Source of the DNA: Prevotellaceae bacterium
Lineage (GTDB): Bacteria; Bacteroidota; Bacteroidia; Bacteroidales; UBA932
NCBI GenBank assembly: GCA_031259805.1
Contig: JAIRKX010000032.1
Coordinates: 1 to 18,219, forward strand
DNA length: 18,219 nt
Reading direction: 5' to 3'
This document shows, in pieces, positions 1-7,847 of the stretch. The notes under the pieces are model-generated. The model worked only from the letters and a program-made list of their open reading frames with translations. It did no database searches and was not told where the DNA came from. Every line of letters starts with the position of its first letter. Position 1 is the first letter of the stretch. The position numbers and the translations under genes were made by a program.

Positions 1-1923
1 ACCGTTTGTACAGGCGACGCGCCTAAGTCGATTACCGGCGCCACGGCAACCGCCGGTACATTGTCGTATCCCGTCGCCTTGCCCGGTCGCGGCTTTTATC
101 TTATCGGCAACTCGTCGGGCGCGTTCGACGCCACCGTTACCGTAACCTTAGCCACTCCCGTCAATACAAAATTCAACGCCTGCGTCTACGCCTCCGACTG
201 GCCGCCCAACGCTACCTTGCAGCCCGGCGGCGGATACATATTAAAAGGCACGCCTCCCTTTATTATTAACGGCGCTATTGTCGAGCCTACGCATACCTTC
301 GGCGCCGGGACGTGCATCTACTCCATTACTGACTCGACCGGCTGTCCGGGCTTTGTGGTCAACCCGCCTATCGTTACCGGCAGCATTCTAACTACCGGCG
401 ATACCGTCTGCGTAGGCGGCGCGCCGAGCGCTATTACCGGCATTGCGGCCTCCGGCGGCGACGGACGGCTTTCCTATTCGTGGTACAAAAACGGCGATTT
501 GATTGCCGATGCGACGGGCGCGGACTATACCCCGCCGGATACGCTTATGCCCGGCGTGTATACCTATACCCGTAAGGTTAACGACCAAACGTGTAATATC
601 ATGCCGCAGGCCTCGACGGGCAGTTGGGTGTTGACGGTAGGCGAAGCGCCGTCGGTTACCCTCTCCGCCGCCAGCGCTACGGTCTGCACCGGAGCGGAGG
701 TTACGCTGACGGCTACCGCCGGTGCTGTTTCATATTCATTTAACGACGGCGCATGGCAGGCCTCCAACACGACCAACGTTACCGTAAACTCCGACGCTAC
801 CTACACCGTCAAAGCCCGCTCCGTGTTGGGCTGCGAATCGGCGGCAGCTTCGACAACGGTAGCGGTGGAGGCCGCCCCGACCAATATTACCCTCTCCGCC
901 TCCAGTACGACGGTCTGCGCCGGAGCGATTGTTACGCTGACAGCTACCGCCGGCGCTGCTTCGTATTCATTTAACGGCGGCAACTGGAAAGCCTCCAACA
1001 CGACCAACGTAACCGTAAACGCCAACGCTACCTATACCGTCAAAGCCGCTTCTGCGTTGGGCTGCGAATCGGCGGCGGCCTCGGCAACGGTAAGCATGCA
1101 GGCTGCCCCGAATGTGTCCCTCTCTGCCTCCAGTACGACGGTCTGCTCCGGTACGTCGGTTACGCTGACGGCTACCACCGGCGCCGATTCGTATTTATTT
1201 AACAGCGGCGCATGGCAGGCCTCCAATACTACGACCGTAATCGTAAACGCCAACGCTACCTACACCGTCAAAGCCCGCTCTGCGTTGGGCTGCGAATCGG
1301 CGGAAGCGAAGAGAACGGTATCGCTGACAGACCCCGCTATTTGCGCCCTCTCCGCGATGCAGTGCGCTCCCGCGTCGCTTAATTTGGGTACTGTCGGGTT
1401 TACAAATTCGGGAGCGACTTACAACATAAACGGGCTGATTGTCTCTTCGCCGGTAACGGTTACTTACTGCAATAACCGCACCTCTTATGCGGCTAACAGC
1501 ACGGCTCCATACCGGGTAGACTGTGCGGCAAACTACACAGACCCGGAATACGGCAGTCTGATATCGTGGTGTATGGTGATGCAGTATGCCGACCGGTTAT
1601 GTCCTTCCCCGTGGCGCGTACCTACTCGCAACGACTTTTGTCAGATAGTTAACGGCTCGCAGAGTTCGTGCGGTAATCGGTATCCTTCGCTCGTTGATCC
1701 GAGCAAAGACATTAATGAGAACAACGGATGGGTATATGGGGAATACTATTATAATAATGGCAGTACTACCGCTTGTATTTGCGGTTATTACTGGTCTTCT
1801 ACAATAAAGGACGCAGAAAACGCGTATATATTTGACCTTTCACAATGTTGTGGTTCAATACCGGGAGACCACGGGCACTATAAAGGGGCGGGACTCAGTT
1901 TGCGGTGTGTTCAAAACCCGTAA
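1..1923 (+). CDS. Surface protein with tandem Ig-like repeats and C-terminal FISUMP-like domain (5' partial)
   Basis: The reading frame is open from base 1, so the true start lies outside the window; the TTG at 61 is only an internal Leu codon. About 640 codons are visible. An early unit (about codons 125-215) has TVCVGGAP and SYSWYKNG, typical of PKD/Ig-like beta-sandwiches. Three near-identical Ig-like repeats of 76-77 residues follow, each with a TVC..G and V(T)LTAT core and a LGCESA ending. The last about 195 residues are rich in Cys and Trp and carry CPSPWRVPT, YYWSST and GLSLRCVQNP, the hallmarks of the FISUMP domain (Fibrobacter succinogenes major paralogous domain), common in Bacteroidota surface proteins. 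Inference: exported adhesin-like or cell-surface protein; the signal peptide is not in view and no function is established. The repeats are GC-rich, while the last 240 bases look more AT-rich. It lies 176 bases upstream of rpsL and is probably a separate transcript. Confidence 0.85.
   Translation, partial: TVCTGDAPKSITGATATAGTLSYPVALPGRGFYLIGNSSGAFDATVTVTLATPVNTKFNACVYASDWPPNATLQPGGGYILKGTPPFIINGAIVEPTHTFGAGTCIYSITDSTGCPGFVVNPPIVTGSILTTGDTVCVGGAPSAITGIAASGGDGRLSYSWYKNGDLIADATGADYTPPDTLMPGVYTYTRKVNDQTCNIMPQASTGSWVLTVGEAPSVTLSAASATVCTGAEVTLTATAGAVSYSFNDGAWQASNTTNVTVNSDATYTVKARSVLGCESAAASTTVAVEAAPTNITLSASSTTVCAGAIVTLTATAGAASYSFNGGNWKASNTTNVTVNANATYTVKAASALGCESAAASATVSMQAAPNVSLSASSTTVCSGTSVTLTATTGADSYLFNSGAWQASNTTTVIVNANATYTVKARSALGCESAEAKRTVSLTDPAICALSAMQCAPASLNLGTVGFTNSGATYNINGLIVSSPVTVTYCNNRTSYAANSTAPYRVDCAANYTDPEYGSLISWCMVMQYADRLCPSPWRVPTRNDFCQIVNGSQSSCGNRYPSLVDPSKDINENNGWVYGEYYYNNGSTTACICGYYWSSTIKDAENAYIFDLSQCCGSIPGDHGHYKGAGLSLRCVQNP
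646..1332 (+). repeat. Three tandem Ig-like repeat units within the surface protein gene
   Basis: The units run about 646-873, 874-1104 and 1105-1332 (228, 231 and 228 bases). They are highly similar in DNA as well as protein; blocks such as GCCTCCAACACGACCAACGT and CTACCTACACCGTCAAAGCC recur with few changes. DNA-level similarity suggests recent duplication or homogenisation, so copy number may vary between strains. The boundaries are placed at the Ala-Pro that opens each unit. Confidence 0.85.
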
Positions 1924-2016
1924 CATATAAAATTTAAGCATTATTTATAGCAGCCGCCCGCGTTGAATAATCCGGTTGTATCTGGCGCATGAATCTGCGG
2001 CCGGTTAAAAACTTGT

Positions 2017-2047
2017 TTTGTAGTTTCAAAAAATAGCGCTATCTTTG
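2017..2047 (+). promoter_or_regulatory. Bacteroidota-type promoter of the str operon
   Basis: A TTTG at 2017-2020 (-33 element) and TATCTTTG at 2040-2047 (-7 element, consensus TAnnTTTG) are separated by 19 bases, the layout known for the primary sigma factor of Bacteroides and relatives. Transcription would start near 2053, leaving an AT-rich leader of about 45 bases before rpsL. A GAGGAG at 2061-2066 is too far from the ATG to be its ribosome binding site. The rest of 1924-2099 shows no clear gene or terminator. Confidence 0.75.
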
Positions 2048-2099
2048 CAGCCCCTATTTTGAGGAGAATATAATATAAAATATAGAATAACAATTCACT

Positions 2100-2483
2100 A
2101 TGCCAACAATTCAACAGCTTGTACGCAAAGGCCGCGTACAAATCGAAGAAAAAAGCAAATCACGGGCGTTGGATGCTTGCCCCCAACGGCGCGGCGTCTG
2201 CGTGCGCGTATACACCACTACGCCTAAAAAACCTAATTCGGCTATGCGTAAAGTAGCCCGTGTAAAACTGACCAGCCAGAAGGAAGTTAATGCCTATATT
2301 CCGGGCGAAGGACACAACCTGCAGGAACACTCCATAGTGCTGGTTCGAGGCGGTCGTGTAAAGGATTTGCCGGGCGTTCGCTACCATATCCTGCGCGGCG
2401 CACTGGATACGGCCGGCGTCGAAGGCCGTACGCAAAGTCGCTCGCTGTATGGAGCCAAACGGCCAAAAGCGGCCAAAAAATAG
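2100..2483 (+). CDS. rpsL: 30S ribosomal protein S12
   Basis: A 127-residue protein of the usual S12 length, a component of the decoding centre of the small ribosomal subunit. The universal blocks are present: ACPQRRGVC, TTTPKKPNSA, PGEGHNLQEHS and GGRVKDLPGVRYH. Lys43 and Lys88, the positions where substitutions classically give streptomycin resistance, are both Lys, the sensitive form by known S12 genetics. Asp89, the site thiomethylated by RimO in other bacteria, is present. It is the first gene of the str operon, with a promoter about 50 bases upstream and no Shine-Dalgarno sequence, as is common in Bacteroidota. A 53-base A-rich gap separates it from rpsG. Confidence 0.98.
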   Translation: MPTIQQLVRKGRVQIEEKSKSRALDACPQRRGVCVRVYTTTPKKPNSAMRKVARVKLTSQKEVNAYIPGEGHNLQEHSIVLVRGGRVKDLPGVRYHILRGALDTAGVEGRTQSRSLYGAKRPKAAKK

Positions 2484-2536
2484 TCCTGCGGAAAACAACG
2501 GATTTAATAATAAAATAACAAAGTAAAACAACAATA

Positions 2537-3013
2537 ATGAGAAAAGCGAAGCCTAAAAAGAGGATTCTACTTCCTGATCCGAAGTACGGAGATGTACTGG
2601 TTACACAGTTTGTAAACAACCTGATGTTAAAGGGGAAGAAGAGTATTGCCTACGGTGTCTTTTATGATGCGATTGACCGGATAGGTGAGAAGATGAAAGA
2701 TTCTGATAAGGCTCCTCTCGAAATCTGGAAAGAAGCGCTTGCCAACGTTACGCCGCAAGTAGAAGCTAAAAGCCGCCGTGTGGGTGGCGCCAATCTTCAG
2801 GTTCCGACAGAAGTACGTCCTGACCGGAAAGTTTCATTGAGTATTAAACACATGATTTCATTCGCCCGCAAACGTAACGGCCACTCAATGGCCGAAAAAC
2901 TAAGCGCTGAAATTATGGCCGCGTTCAACAAAGAAGGGGGCGCGTTCAAACGAAAAGAGGATATGCACAAAATGGCCGAAGCCAACAAAGCATTTGCTCA
3001 TTACAGGTTTTAG
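2537..3013 (+). CDS. rpsG: 30S ribosomal protein S7
   Basis: A 158-residue protein matching S7, the primary 16S rRNA-binding protein that organises the head of the small subunit near the E site. Recognisable features are the basic N-terminus (MRKAKPKKR), the DPKYGD and NNLMLKGKK segments, the VGGANLQVPTEVRPDR block and the C-terminal MAEANKAFAHYRF helix. It is the second gene of the str operon, between rpsL and fusA, with 12 bases between its stop and the fusA start. The leader is A-rich with no Shine-Dalgarno motif. In other bacteria S7 represses its own operon by binding the mRNA; I see no obvious S7-site mimic here, but did not fold the RNA. Confidence 0.97.
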   Translation: MRKAKPKKRILLPDPKYGDVLVTQFVNNLMLKGKKSIAYGVFYDAIDRIGEKMKDSDKAPLEIWKEALANVTPQVEAKSRRVGGANLQVPTEVRPDRKVSLSIKHMISFARKRNGHSMAEKLSAEIMAAFNKEGGAFKRKEDMHKMAEANKAFAHYRF

Positions 3014-3025
3014 TTAAGGATTTAG

Positions 3026-5152
3026 ATGGCGAGAGATTTACATTTTACACGCAACATTGGGATTATGGCGCACATCGATGCGGGGAAAACCACCACATCG
3101 GAGCGTATTCTATTTTACACCGGTAAAACACATAAAATCGGCGAGGTACACGAAGGCGCAGCGACTATGGACTGGATGGTGCAGGAGCAAGAACGAGGAA
3201 TTACTATTACATCTGCCGCGACTACGGCATTTTGGAACTACAACGACAAAACATATCAAATTAACCTGATTGACACCCCTGGTCATGTCGATTTCACAGT
3301 GGAAGTAGAACGCGCGTTGCGCGTACTCGATGGAACAATTGCCACATTCTGCGCGGTAGGACGCGTACAGCCACAATCGGAAACCGTGTGGCGGCAAGCC
3401 GATAAATACAGTGTGCCGAAAATCGCTTTCATCAATAAAATGGATCGCGTGGGCGCTGATTTTCTGGCCGTCGTCGAAGAGATTAAAACAAAATTAGGCG
3501 CCATAGCCGTACCGATCTGTCTGCCCATCGGGGCGGAAGAAAAATTTGAGGGCGTCGTTGACCTCATTGCCAATAAAGCCATTTATTTTGACGGGGAAAG
3601 CAAGGAATTACATAATTATGAAATCAAGGATGTGCCGGCCGATATGCAGAATGAAGTGGCCGAATGGCGCGGTAAATTAGTCGAATCCATTGCGGAATAC
3701 AACGATGCATTGCTGGAAAAATTCTTCGACGATCCCCATTCCATTACCGACACGGAAATTATAGAAACCTTGCGGAAGGCGACCATTGACATGGCGGTAG
3801 TGCCGGCGTGCTGCGGGTCGGCGTTCAAAAACAAAGGCGTGCAGTTTTTGTTAGATGCCGTGATGCGCTATTTGCCGTCGCCGCTCGACAAAGGTTCTGT
3901 AACAGGGAAAAACCCTGACAACGACAGGGAAGAAGTGCGGAATCCCGAAGTCAAAGAGCCCTTCTGTGGATTGGTATTTAAAATAGCAACCGACCCGTTT
4001 GTGGGTCGTCTGGCGTTTGTCCGCGCCTATTCCGGCAAGTTGGATGCAGGTACTTATGTGCTGAACACACGGTCGGGTAAAAAGGAACGGGTAGCGCGAT
4101 TGTACCAAATGCACTCGAACAAGCAAAACCCGATCGAATTTGTCGAAGCCGGCGATATTTGCGCTGCCGTAGGGTTCAAAGACCTCCGTACCGGCGATAC
4201 CATTTGCGACGAAAAGCATCCTGTTACACTGGAATCAATAACATTCCCCGACCCTGTAATTGGGCTGGCGGTGGAGCCAAAGACACAAAAAGATCTGGAT
4301 AAATTAGGCCTTGCATTGGGTAAGTTGTCAGAAGAAGACCCGACCTTTACCGTCAAAAGCGACCACGATACCGGCCAAACGATTATTAGCGGCATGGGTG
4401 AACTCCATTTGGAGATTATTGTAGACCGCCTGAGACGCGAGTTTGGCGTAGAAATCAATCAGGGCGCGCCGCAAGTGAACTACAAAGAAGCCATTCGTGG
4501 GGTTGTCCGCAGATACCGCGAAGTATTTAAAAAACAAACCGGCGGTCGCGGGAAATTTGCCGATATTATTGTCGATATTGAACCGGCCGACGAAGGCATT
4601 ACTGGCTTGCAGTTTGTCGACGAGGTGAAAGGCGGTAACGTGCCGCGCGAATATATTCCATCGGTAGAAAAAGGCTTCAGGCAGGCGATGGCCAATGGGG
4701 TATTGGCCGGTTACGAAGTGCCTTCGCTGAAAGTTACGCTAAAAGACGGGTCGTTCCATCCGGTGGACTCCGATTCCCTGTCGTTTGAAATTTGTGCGCG
4801 AGCAGCCTTCCGTCATGCGTTGCCAAAGGCGCATCCTATCCTGATGGAGCCGATCATGTCGCTCGAAGTGGTTACGCCCGAAGAATATATGGGCGACGTC
4901 ATCGGCGACCTGAATAAACGGCGCGGACATATTACCAGCATGGACTCGAAGGCCAATTCGCGCATCGTGAAGGCGAAAGTGCCACTGTCGGAACAATTTG
5001 GATACGTAACCGTGTTGCGCACACTATCATCGGGACGTGCAACCAGCACGATGGAATTTTCGCACTATGCCGAATTGCCACTAAACCTTGCGAAGGAAGT
5101 CATCGAAAAAGCCGGTGGCGGGCACAAGAAAGACGCCGAACTGGATGAATAA
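3026..5152 (+). CDS. fusA: Translation elongation factor G
   Basis: A 708-residue translational GTPase that drives tRNA-mRNA translocation on the ribosome. The G motifs are intact: P-loop AHIDAGKT (15-22), switch I RGITITSAATT (about 58-68), DTPGH (83-87) and NKMD (137-140), with GSAFKNKG as G5. Domains II to V follow, with GMGELHLEI and the domain IV/V segments (about 480-700) in order, giving the normal EF-G length. An AAGGA at 3016-3020 sits 5 bases before the ATG, a plausible ribosome binding site. One oddity is the segment after switch II: it reads GRVQPQSETVWRQ, where most EF-Gs have GGVEPQSETVWRQ. The str-operon location supports the main EF-G rather than a paralogue. Confidence 0.98.
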   Translation: MARDLHFTRNIGIMAHIDAGKTTTSERILFYTGKTHKIGEVHEGAATMDWMVQEQERGITITSAATTAFWNYNDKTYQINLIDTPGHVDFTVEVERALRVLDGTIATFCAVGRVQPQSETVWRQADKYSVPKIAFINKMDRVGADFLAVVEEIKTKLGAIAVPICLPIGAEEKFEGVVDLIANKAIYFDGESKELHNYEIKDVPADMQNEVAEWRGKLVESIAEYNDALLEKFFDDPHSITDTEIIETLRKATIDMAVVPACCGSAFKNKGVQFLLDAVMRYLPSPLDKGSVTGKNPDNDREEVRNPEVKEPFCGLVFKIATDPFVGRLAFVRAYSGKLDAGTYVLNTRSGKKERVARLYQMHSNKQNPIEFVEAGDICAAVGFKDLRTGDTICDEKHPVTLESITFPDPVIGLAVEPKTQKDLDKLGLALGKLSEEDPTFTVKSDHDTGQTIISGMGELHLEIIVDRLRREFGVEINQGAPQVNYKEAIRGVVRRYREVFKKQTGGRGKFADIIVDIEPADEGITGLQFVDEVKGGNVPREYIPSVEKGFRQAMANGVLAGYEVPSLKVTLKDGSFHPVDSDSLSFEICARAAFRHALPKAHPILMEPIMSLEVVTPEEYMGDVIGDLNKRRGHITSMDSKANSRIVKAKVPLSEQFGYVTVLRTLSSGRATSTMEFSHYAELPLNLAKEVIEKAGGGHKKDAELDE

Positions 5153-5184
5153 ATAAGTAAATAGAAAACTATAAAATTATCAAT

Positions 5185-5493
5185 ATGAGCCAAAAAATTC
5201 GAATTAAACTGAAATCATATGATCACATGCTGGTCGATAAATCGGCTGACAAGATTGTGAGAACGGTAAAAGCTACCGGTGTGGTGGTGAGCGGGCCTAT
5301 TCCGTTGCCTACCGACAAGAAAATTTTTACCGTCAATCGTTCGACGTTCGTCAATAAAAAAGCCCGCGAACAGTTTGAACTCAATTCATTTCGCCGGCTG
5401 CTCGACATCTACAGTTCTACGACTAAAACCGTAGATGCATTGATGAAACTCGAGTTGCCCAGTGGTGTGGAAGTAGAAATTAAAGTACTGTAA
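5185..5493 (+). CDS. rpsJ: 30S ribosomal protein S10
   Basis: A 102-residue protein of standard S10 length with the usual blocks: QKIRIKLKSYDH, a GPIPLPT loop, FVNKKAREQFEL and the C-terminal PSGVEVEIKVL. S10 sits in the head of the small subunit and is also NusE in transcription antitermination. It is the last gene of the str operon, 32 bases after fusA. In Bacteroidota rpsJ is normally followed directly by rplC and the rest of the S10 cluster; here a terminator hairpin and an unrelated DNA-repair-type gene come next. Confidence 0.97.
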   Translation: MSQKIRIKLKSYDHMLVDKSADKIVRTVKATGVVVSGPIPLPTDKKIFTVNRSTFVNKKAREQFELNSFRRLLDIYSSTTKTVDALMKLELPSGVEVEIKVL

Positions 5494-5530
5494 GAGCGGT
5501 AATATTAAAATTTTGTTATGTGTTTGATAG

Positions 5531-5559
5531 ACCTGTCCTGCAAAGGGCAGGTTTGTTTA
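5531..5559 (+). terminator. Intrinsic terminator of the str operon
   Basis: ACCTGTCC (5531-5538) pairs with GGGCAGGT (5545-5552) around a TGCAAA loop, giving an 8-bp stem with one G-T pair, followed by the T-rich stretch TTTGTTTA. It starts 37 bases after the rpsJ stop and fits a Rho-independent terminator. Its position also argues that an in-frame ATG at 5518 is not the start of the next gene. Confidence 0.8.
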
Positions 5560-5571
5560 TTTCAATCAGGA

Positions 5572-5916
5572 ATGACTGCAAACGACGACCTTTCTTTTTT
5601 TGAACAAGTCTGGGAATTGGCAAAACTCATCCCTCGCGGACGGGTAACCAGTTACGGGGCTATTGCGCGGGCACTGGGAACGGCGCAGTCGGCGCGCATG
5701 GTAGGCTGGGCAATGAATGCGGCGCACGGTCTGCCGGATGTTCCCGCACACCGCGTCGTAAATCGCAATGGGTTATTGAGCGGTAAAATGCACTTCGGCT
5801 CCCCAGACGAAATGCAACGTCGCCTCGAGGCCGAAGGCGTCAAAGTGAAAAATGATAAGATAGTTGAATTTGACAAACACTTTTGGGACCCGATAAAAGA
5901 GTTGGGATGCCTGTGA
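5572..5916 (+). CDS. atl: Alkyltransferase-like (ATL) protein, MGMT-family fold without active-site Cys
   Basis: A 114-residue protein related to the DNA-binding domain of O6-alkylguanine-DNA alkyltransferases. It has RVTSYGAIA (24-32, with the Tyr that helps flip the base), SARMVGWAMNA (40-50, with Arg42 in the arginine-finger position) and the active-site block PAHRVVNRNG (58-67). True methyltransferases have PCHRV; here Cys is replaced by Ala59, so alkyl transfer cannot occur. ATL proteins of this kind bind alkylated guanine and are known to channel lesions to nucleotide excision repair. The start at 5572 was chosen because the in-frame ATG at 5518 lies upstream of the rpsJ terminator hairpin and the intervening 18 residues do not resemble the family. 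No clear promoter is visible, so some read-through from the str operon is possible. Confidence 0.9.
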   Translation: MTANDDLSFFEQVWELAKLIPRGRVTSYGAIARALGTAQSARMVGWAMNAAHGLPDVPAHRVVNRNGLLSGKMHFGSPDEMQRRLEAEGVKVKNDKIVEFDKHFWDPIKELGCL

Positions 5917-5928
5917 GGAAGGGTATGG

Positions 5929-5958
5929 GATGAAAGGATGAAAATAGATGAAAGGATA
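5929..5958 (+). repeat. Short direct repeat upstream of the nucleoside phosphorylase gene
   Basis: GATGAAAGGAT occurs at 5929-5939 and again at 5948-5958, 19 bases apart, with a related GGATGAAAATAGATG between them. The repeat lies about 40-70 bases upstream of the -7 element. It could bind a regulator or be slippage-derived sequence; nothing here decides. Confidence 0.6.
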
Positions 5959-5999
5959 CCTTGTGCATAATTTTCTAATAACTCCTATACATTATCTTT

Positions 6000-6007
6000 T
6001 ATCTTTG
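6000..6007 (+). promoter_or_regulatory. -7 promoter element of the nucleoside phosphorylase gene
   Basis: TATCTTTG fits TAnnTTTG exactly and ends 17 bases before the ATG at 6025, so the leader would be about 10 bases. No clean TTTG is seen at the expected -33 position, so this may be a weaker or activator-dependent promoter. Confidence 0.6.
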
Positions 6008-6024
6008 TTATAAAAAACACGTAT

Positions 6025-6939
6025 ATGAATCGAATTCCTTCATCCGAATTAATTATTAACAGCGACGGCAGCATTTTTCATTTACACTTGCAGCCGCATG
6101 AAATGGCCGATACTATTCTGCTGGTAGGCGATCCCGGGCGGGTCGAAATGGTGGCGAGTTACTTCGACCGTGTAGATTATCGCGTGGCCAACCGCGAGTT
6201 CGTAACCGTTACAGGCGCATATCGGGGTACGCCGCTGACGGTGGTTTCAACCGGCATCGGTACGGACAATATAGACATTGTTGTCAATGAATTAGACGCG
6301 CTTGCAAATATTGATTTCGCTACGCGCACCATTAAGCCGTCGCACCGCATGCTGACCCTGCTGCGATTGGGTACTTCGGGAGCGTTGCAGGCTGATATTA
6401 ACGTCGGTGACTTTGTGTTTTCCGACATCTCCATTGGGTTCGACGGGCTGCTGAATTTTTACGCCCGCCGCAACGAGGTATGCCTGCAGGACTACGAAGC
6501 GGCATTTGTCGAGCACATGCAATGGAGTCCGCAACTCGCCGCACCGTATTTTATACCGGCATCCGACAAATTGGCAGCCTTGTTTGCCGATAGCGTCATT
6601 TGCGGCATTACGATTTCGGCGCCCGGTTTTTACGGTCCGCAAGGCCGCGTGCTTCGTTTGCCGCTGGCCGATGCGCAAATGAACGAGCGTATCGAAACGT
6701 TTACGTATCACAACCGGCGCATCACCAATTTCGAAATGGAAAGTTCGGCCTTAGCCGGATTGTCGAAACTGTTAGGCCACAAGGCCGGCACTATCTGTTG
6801 CATCATCGCCAACCGCGTTAGCAAAACTGCCCTGCCCGACTATCAATCCAATGTCCGCTGCATGGTCGAAATGGCGCTGGATAAATTAGGAATCAAGAAT
6901 CAGGAACTATTATCGCCTACTTTAGCTGATGGACAGTAG
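6025..6939 (+). CDS. Nucleoside phosphorylase, uridine phosphorylase-like
   Basis: A 304-residue protein of the PNP/UDP phosphorylase family, which cleaves nucleosides with phosphate to free base and (deoxy)ribose-1-phosphate in cytoplasmic salvage. Visible motifs are GDPGRV (35-40, phosphate binding), STGIGTDNIDIVVNELDAL (75-93), RLGTSGAL (114-121) and NFEMESSAL (235-243, whose Met-Glu pair binds the ribose). The overall pattern is closer to uridine phosphorylase than to DeoD or MTA/SAH nucleosidase, but the substrate is not certain. At 304 residues it is longer than E. coli Udp (about 250), with an N-terminal extension and an insert around 100-110. It is followed after 24 bases by the SirB1-like gene, probably in one transcript. 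Confidence 0.9.
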   Translation: MNRIPSSELIINSDGSIFHLHLQPHEMADTILLVGDPGRVEMVASYFDRVDYRVANREFVTVTGAYRGTPLTVVSTGIGTDNIDIVVNELDALANIDFATRTIKPSHRMLTLLRLGTSGALQADINVGDFVFSDISIGFDGLLNFYARRNEVCLQDYEAAFVEHMQWSPQLAAPYFIPASDKLAALFADSVICGITISAPGFYGPQGRVLRLPLADAQMNERIETFTYHNRRITNFEMESSALAGLSKLLGHKAGTICCIIANRVSKTALPDYQSNVRCMVEMALDKLGIKNQELLSPTLADGQ

Positions 6940-6963
6940 TCAATAGTCCAAAATCAAAAATCC

Positions 6964-7818
6964 ATGTTACATACAATAATAAATTTACTCGCCGATCCTG
7001 ATACTGTGGTATTTGATGCAGTAGCCGAGCGTTTTCTGGAAGAAGGACGTAAAACGATTCCACTACTGGAAAAGGTGTTGGCGGAGCACCATGACGAGTA
7101 TATACGTGATCGTATTCAAACGCTTATCCGGCAGATACACGCGAAAGAGGTGCAGGATGGCCTGCAACAGTGGCTCGACGGTGCTTACCACGATTTGTTG
7201 GAAGGCGCTTACTGGATTGCCCGGCAACAGTACCCTGCCCTGCGATGGGAAACGTTACAGAACGACCTCGACAATATTCTGAAGGATATTATCATTTGTA
7301 CAGCGGACGACGCCCTGCCCATGCCTAACAAACTGACGATTTTCAACCAACTTTTTTTTCTGTCGCACGGTTTTAAGCGGACATCGGATACATTGAATCC
7401 GTTGTATTGTTTTATCAATCGCGTGGTGGAAACGCAGTACGGCAATGCTATTTCGTTGGGGACGCTCTACTTGTATTTGGCGCAGCAAAATGGCTGGCCG
7501 CTGCACGGCGTATGCCTGCCCGATGTTTTTCTGATTGCATACACCAATAAGGAAGATCAGGTAATATGCTATATCAACCCGTTTAATAACGGGCTGTGGG
7601 CGGGCAAGTCGTCGGTAACTGCATATCTTGAGCAACGGGGTATTGTGTCTCGACCGGCGTATTACCGGCCGTGCGACAATGTAACGGTGATTTTGCGGTT
7701 GCTTGAATATACGATTTATACATTTGAACAGGAGGGGAAGCCGGCGCAGGCTGAGAAATTCAGGGAACTGCTGCCGCTTTTCGGGGGACGTACAACCCAT
7801 TTTTTAGAGGGGATATAA
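6964..7818 (+). CDS. SirB1/transglutaminase-like family protein
   Basis: A 284-residue protein. The first about 70 residues are helical and acidic, possibly HEAT-like. Residues about 85-215 match the transglutaminase-like core of the SirB1 family: a NPLYCFINRVVE helix (145-156), the GNAISLGTLYLYLAQQNGWPL segment (160-180), GVCLPDVFLIAY and then INPFNNG (204-210). Other members have the same order (N..L..V...GxPISLxxLY, GxxLPxHFL, DPFxxG). The His usual in the PGHFL position is Asp187 here, so a catalytic role looks doubtful. The biochemical function of the family is not well established. The gene closely follows the nucleoside phosphorylase gene and ends just before a strong bidirectional hairpin. 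Confidence 0.8.
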   Translation: MLHTIINLLADPDTVVFDAVAERFLEEGRKTIPLLEKVLAEHHDEYIRDRIQTLIRQIHAKEVQDGLQQWLDGAYHDLLEGAYWIARQQYPALRWETLQNDLDNILKDIIICTADDALPMPNKLTIFNQLFFLSHGFKRTSDTLNPLYCFINRVVETQYGNAISLGTLYLYLAQQNGWPLHGVCLPDVFLIAYTNKEDQVICYINPFNNGLWAGKSSVTAYLEQRGIVSRPAYYRPCDNVTVILRLLEYTIYTFEQEGKPAQAEKFRELLPLFGGRTTHFLEGI

Positions 7819-7823
7819 AAACA

Positions 7824-7847
7824 AAACAGGGATTTACATCCCTGTTT
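7824..7847. terminator. Bidirectional terminator hairpin between convergent genes
   Basis: AAACAGGGAT (7824-7833) and ATCCCTGTTT (7838-7847) form a perfect 10-bp stem with a TTAC loop. On the minus strand it is followed by a long T-rich run (GTTTTTATA, 7823-7815), a strong terminator for transcription from the clpB side; on the plus strand the run is shorter (TTTGCCTTT). It serves the SirB1-like gene and clpB, and also forms the 3' end of the conserved element at 7824-7909. Confidence 0.85.

Noticed and set aside
61..63. TTG as the start of the left-edge surface protein gene
   Set aside because: The frame is open through base 1 and codons 1-20 repeat the TVC-G-AP motif seen later in the protein, so the gene simply continues upstream.
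5518..5571. In-frame ATG giving an 18-residue longer alkyltransferase-like protein
   Set aside because: The extension would be encoded across the rpsJ terminator hairpin and has no resemblance to the family; the ATG at 5572 begins the conserved domain properly.
7255..7800. 181-codon open frame on the minus strand inside the SirB1-like gene
   Set aside because: Antisense shadow of a conserved gene; Arg- and Gln-rich with no domain and no promoter or ribosome binding site.
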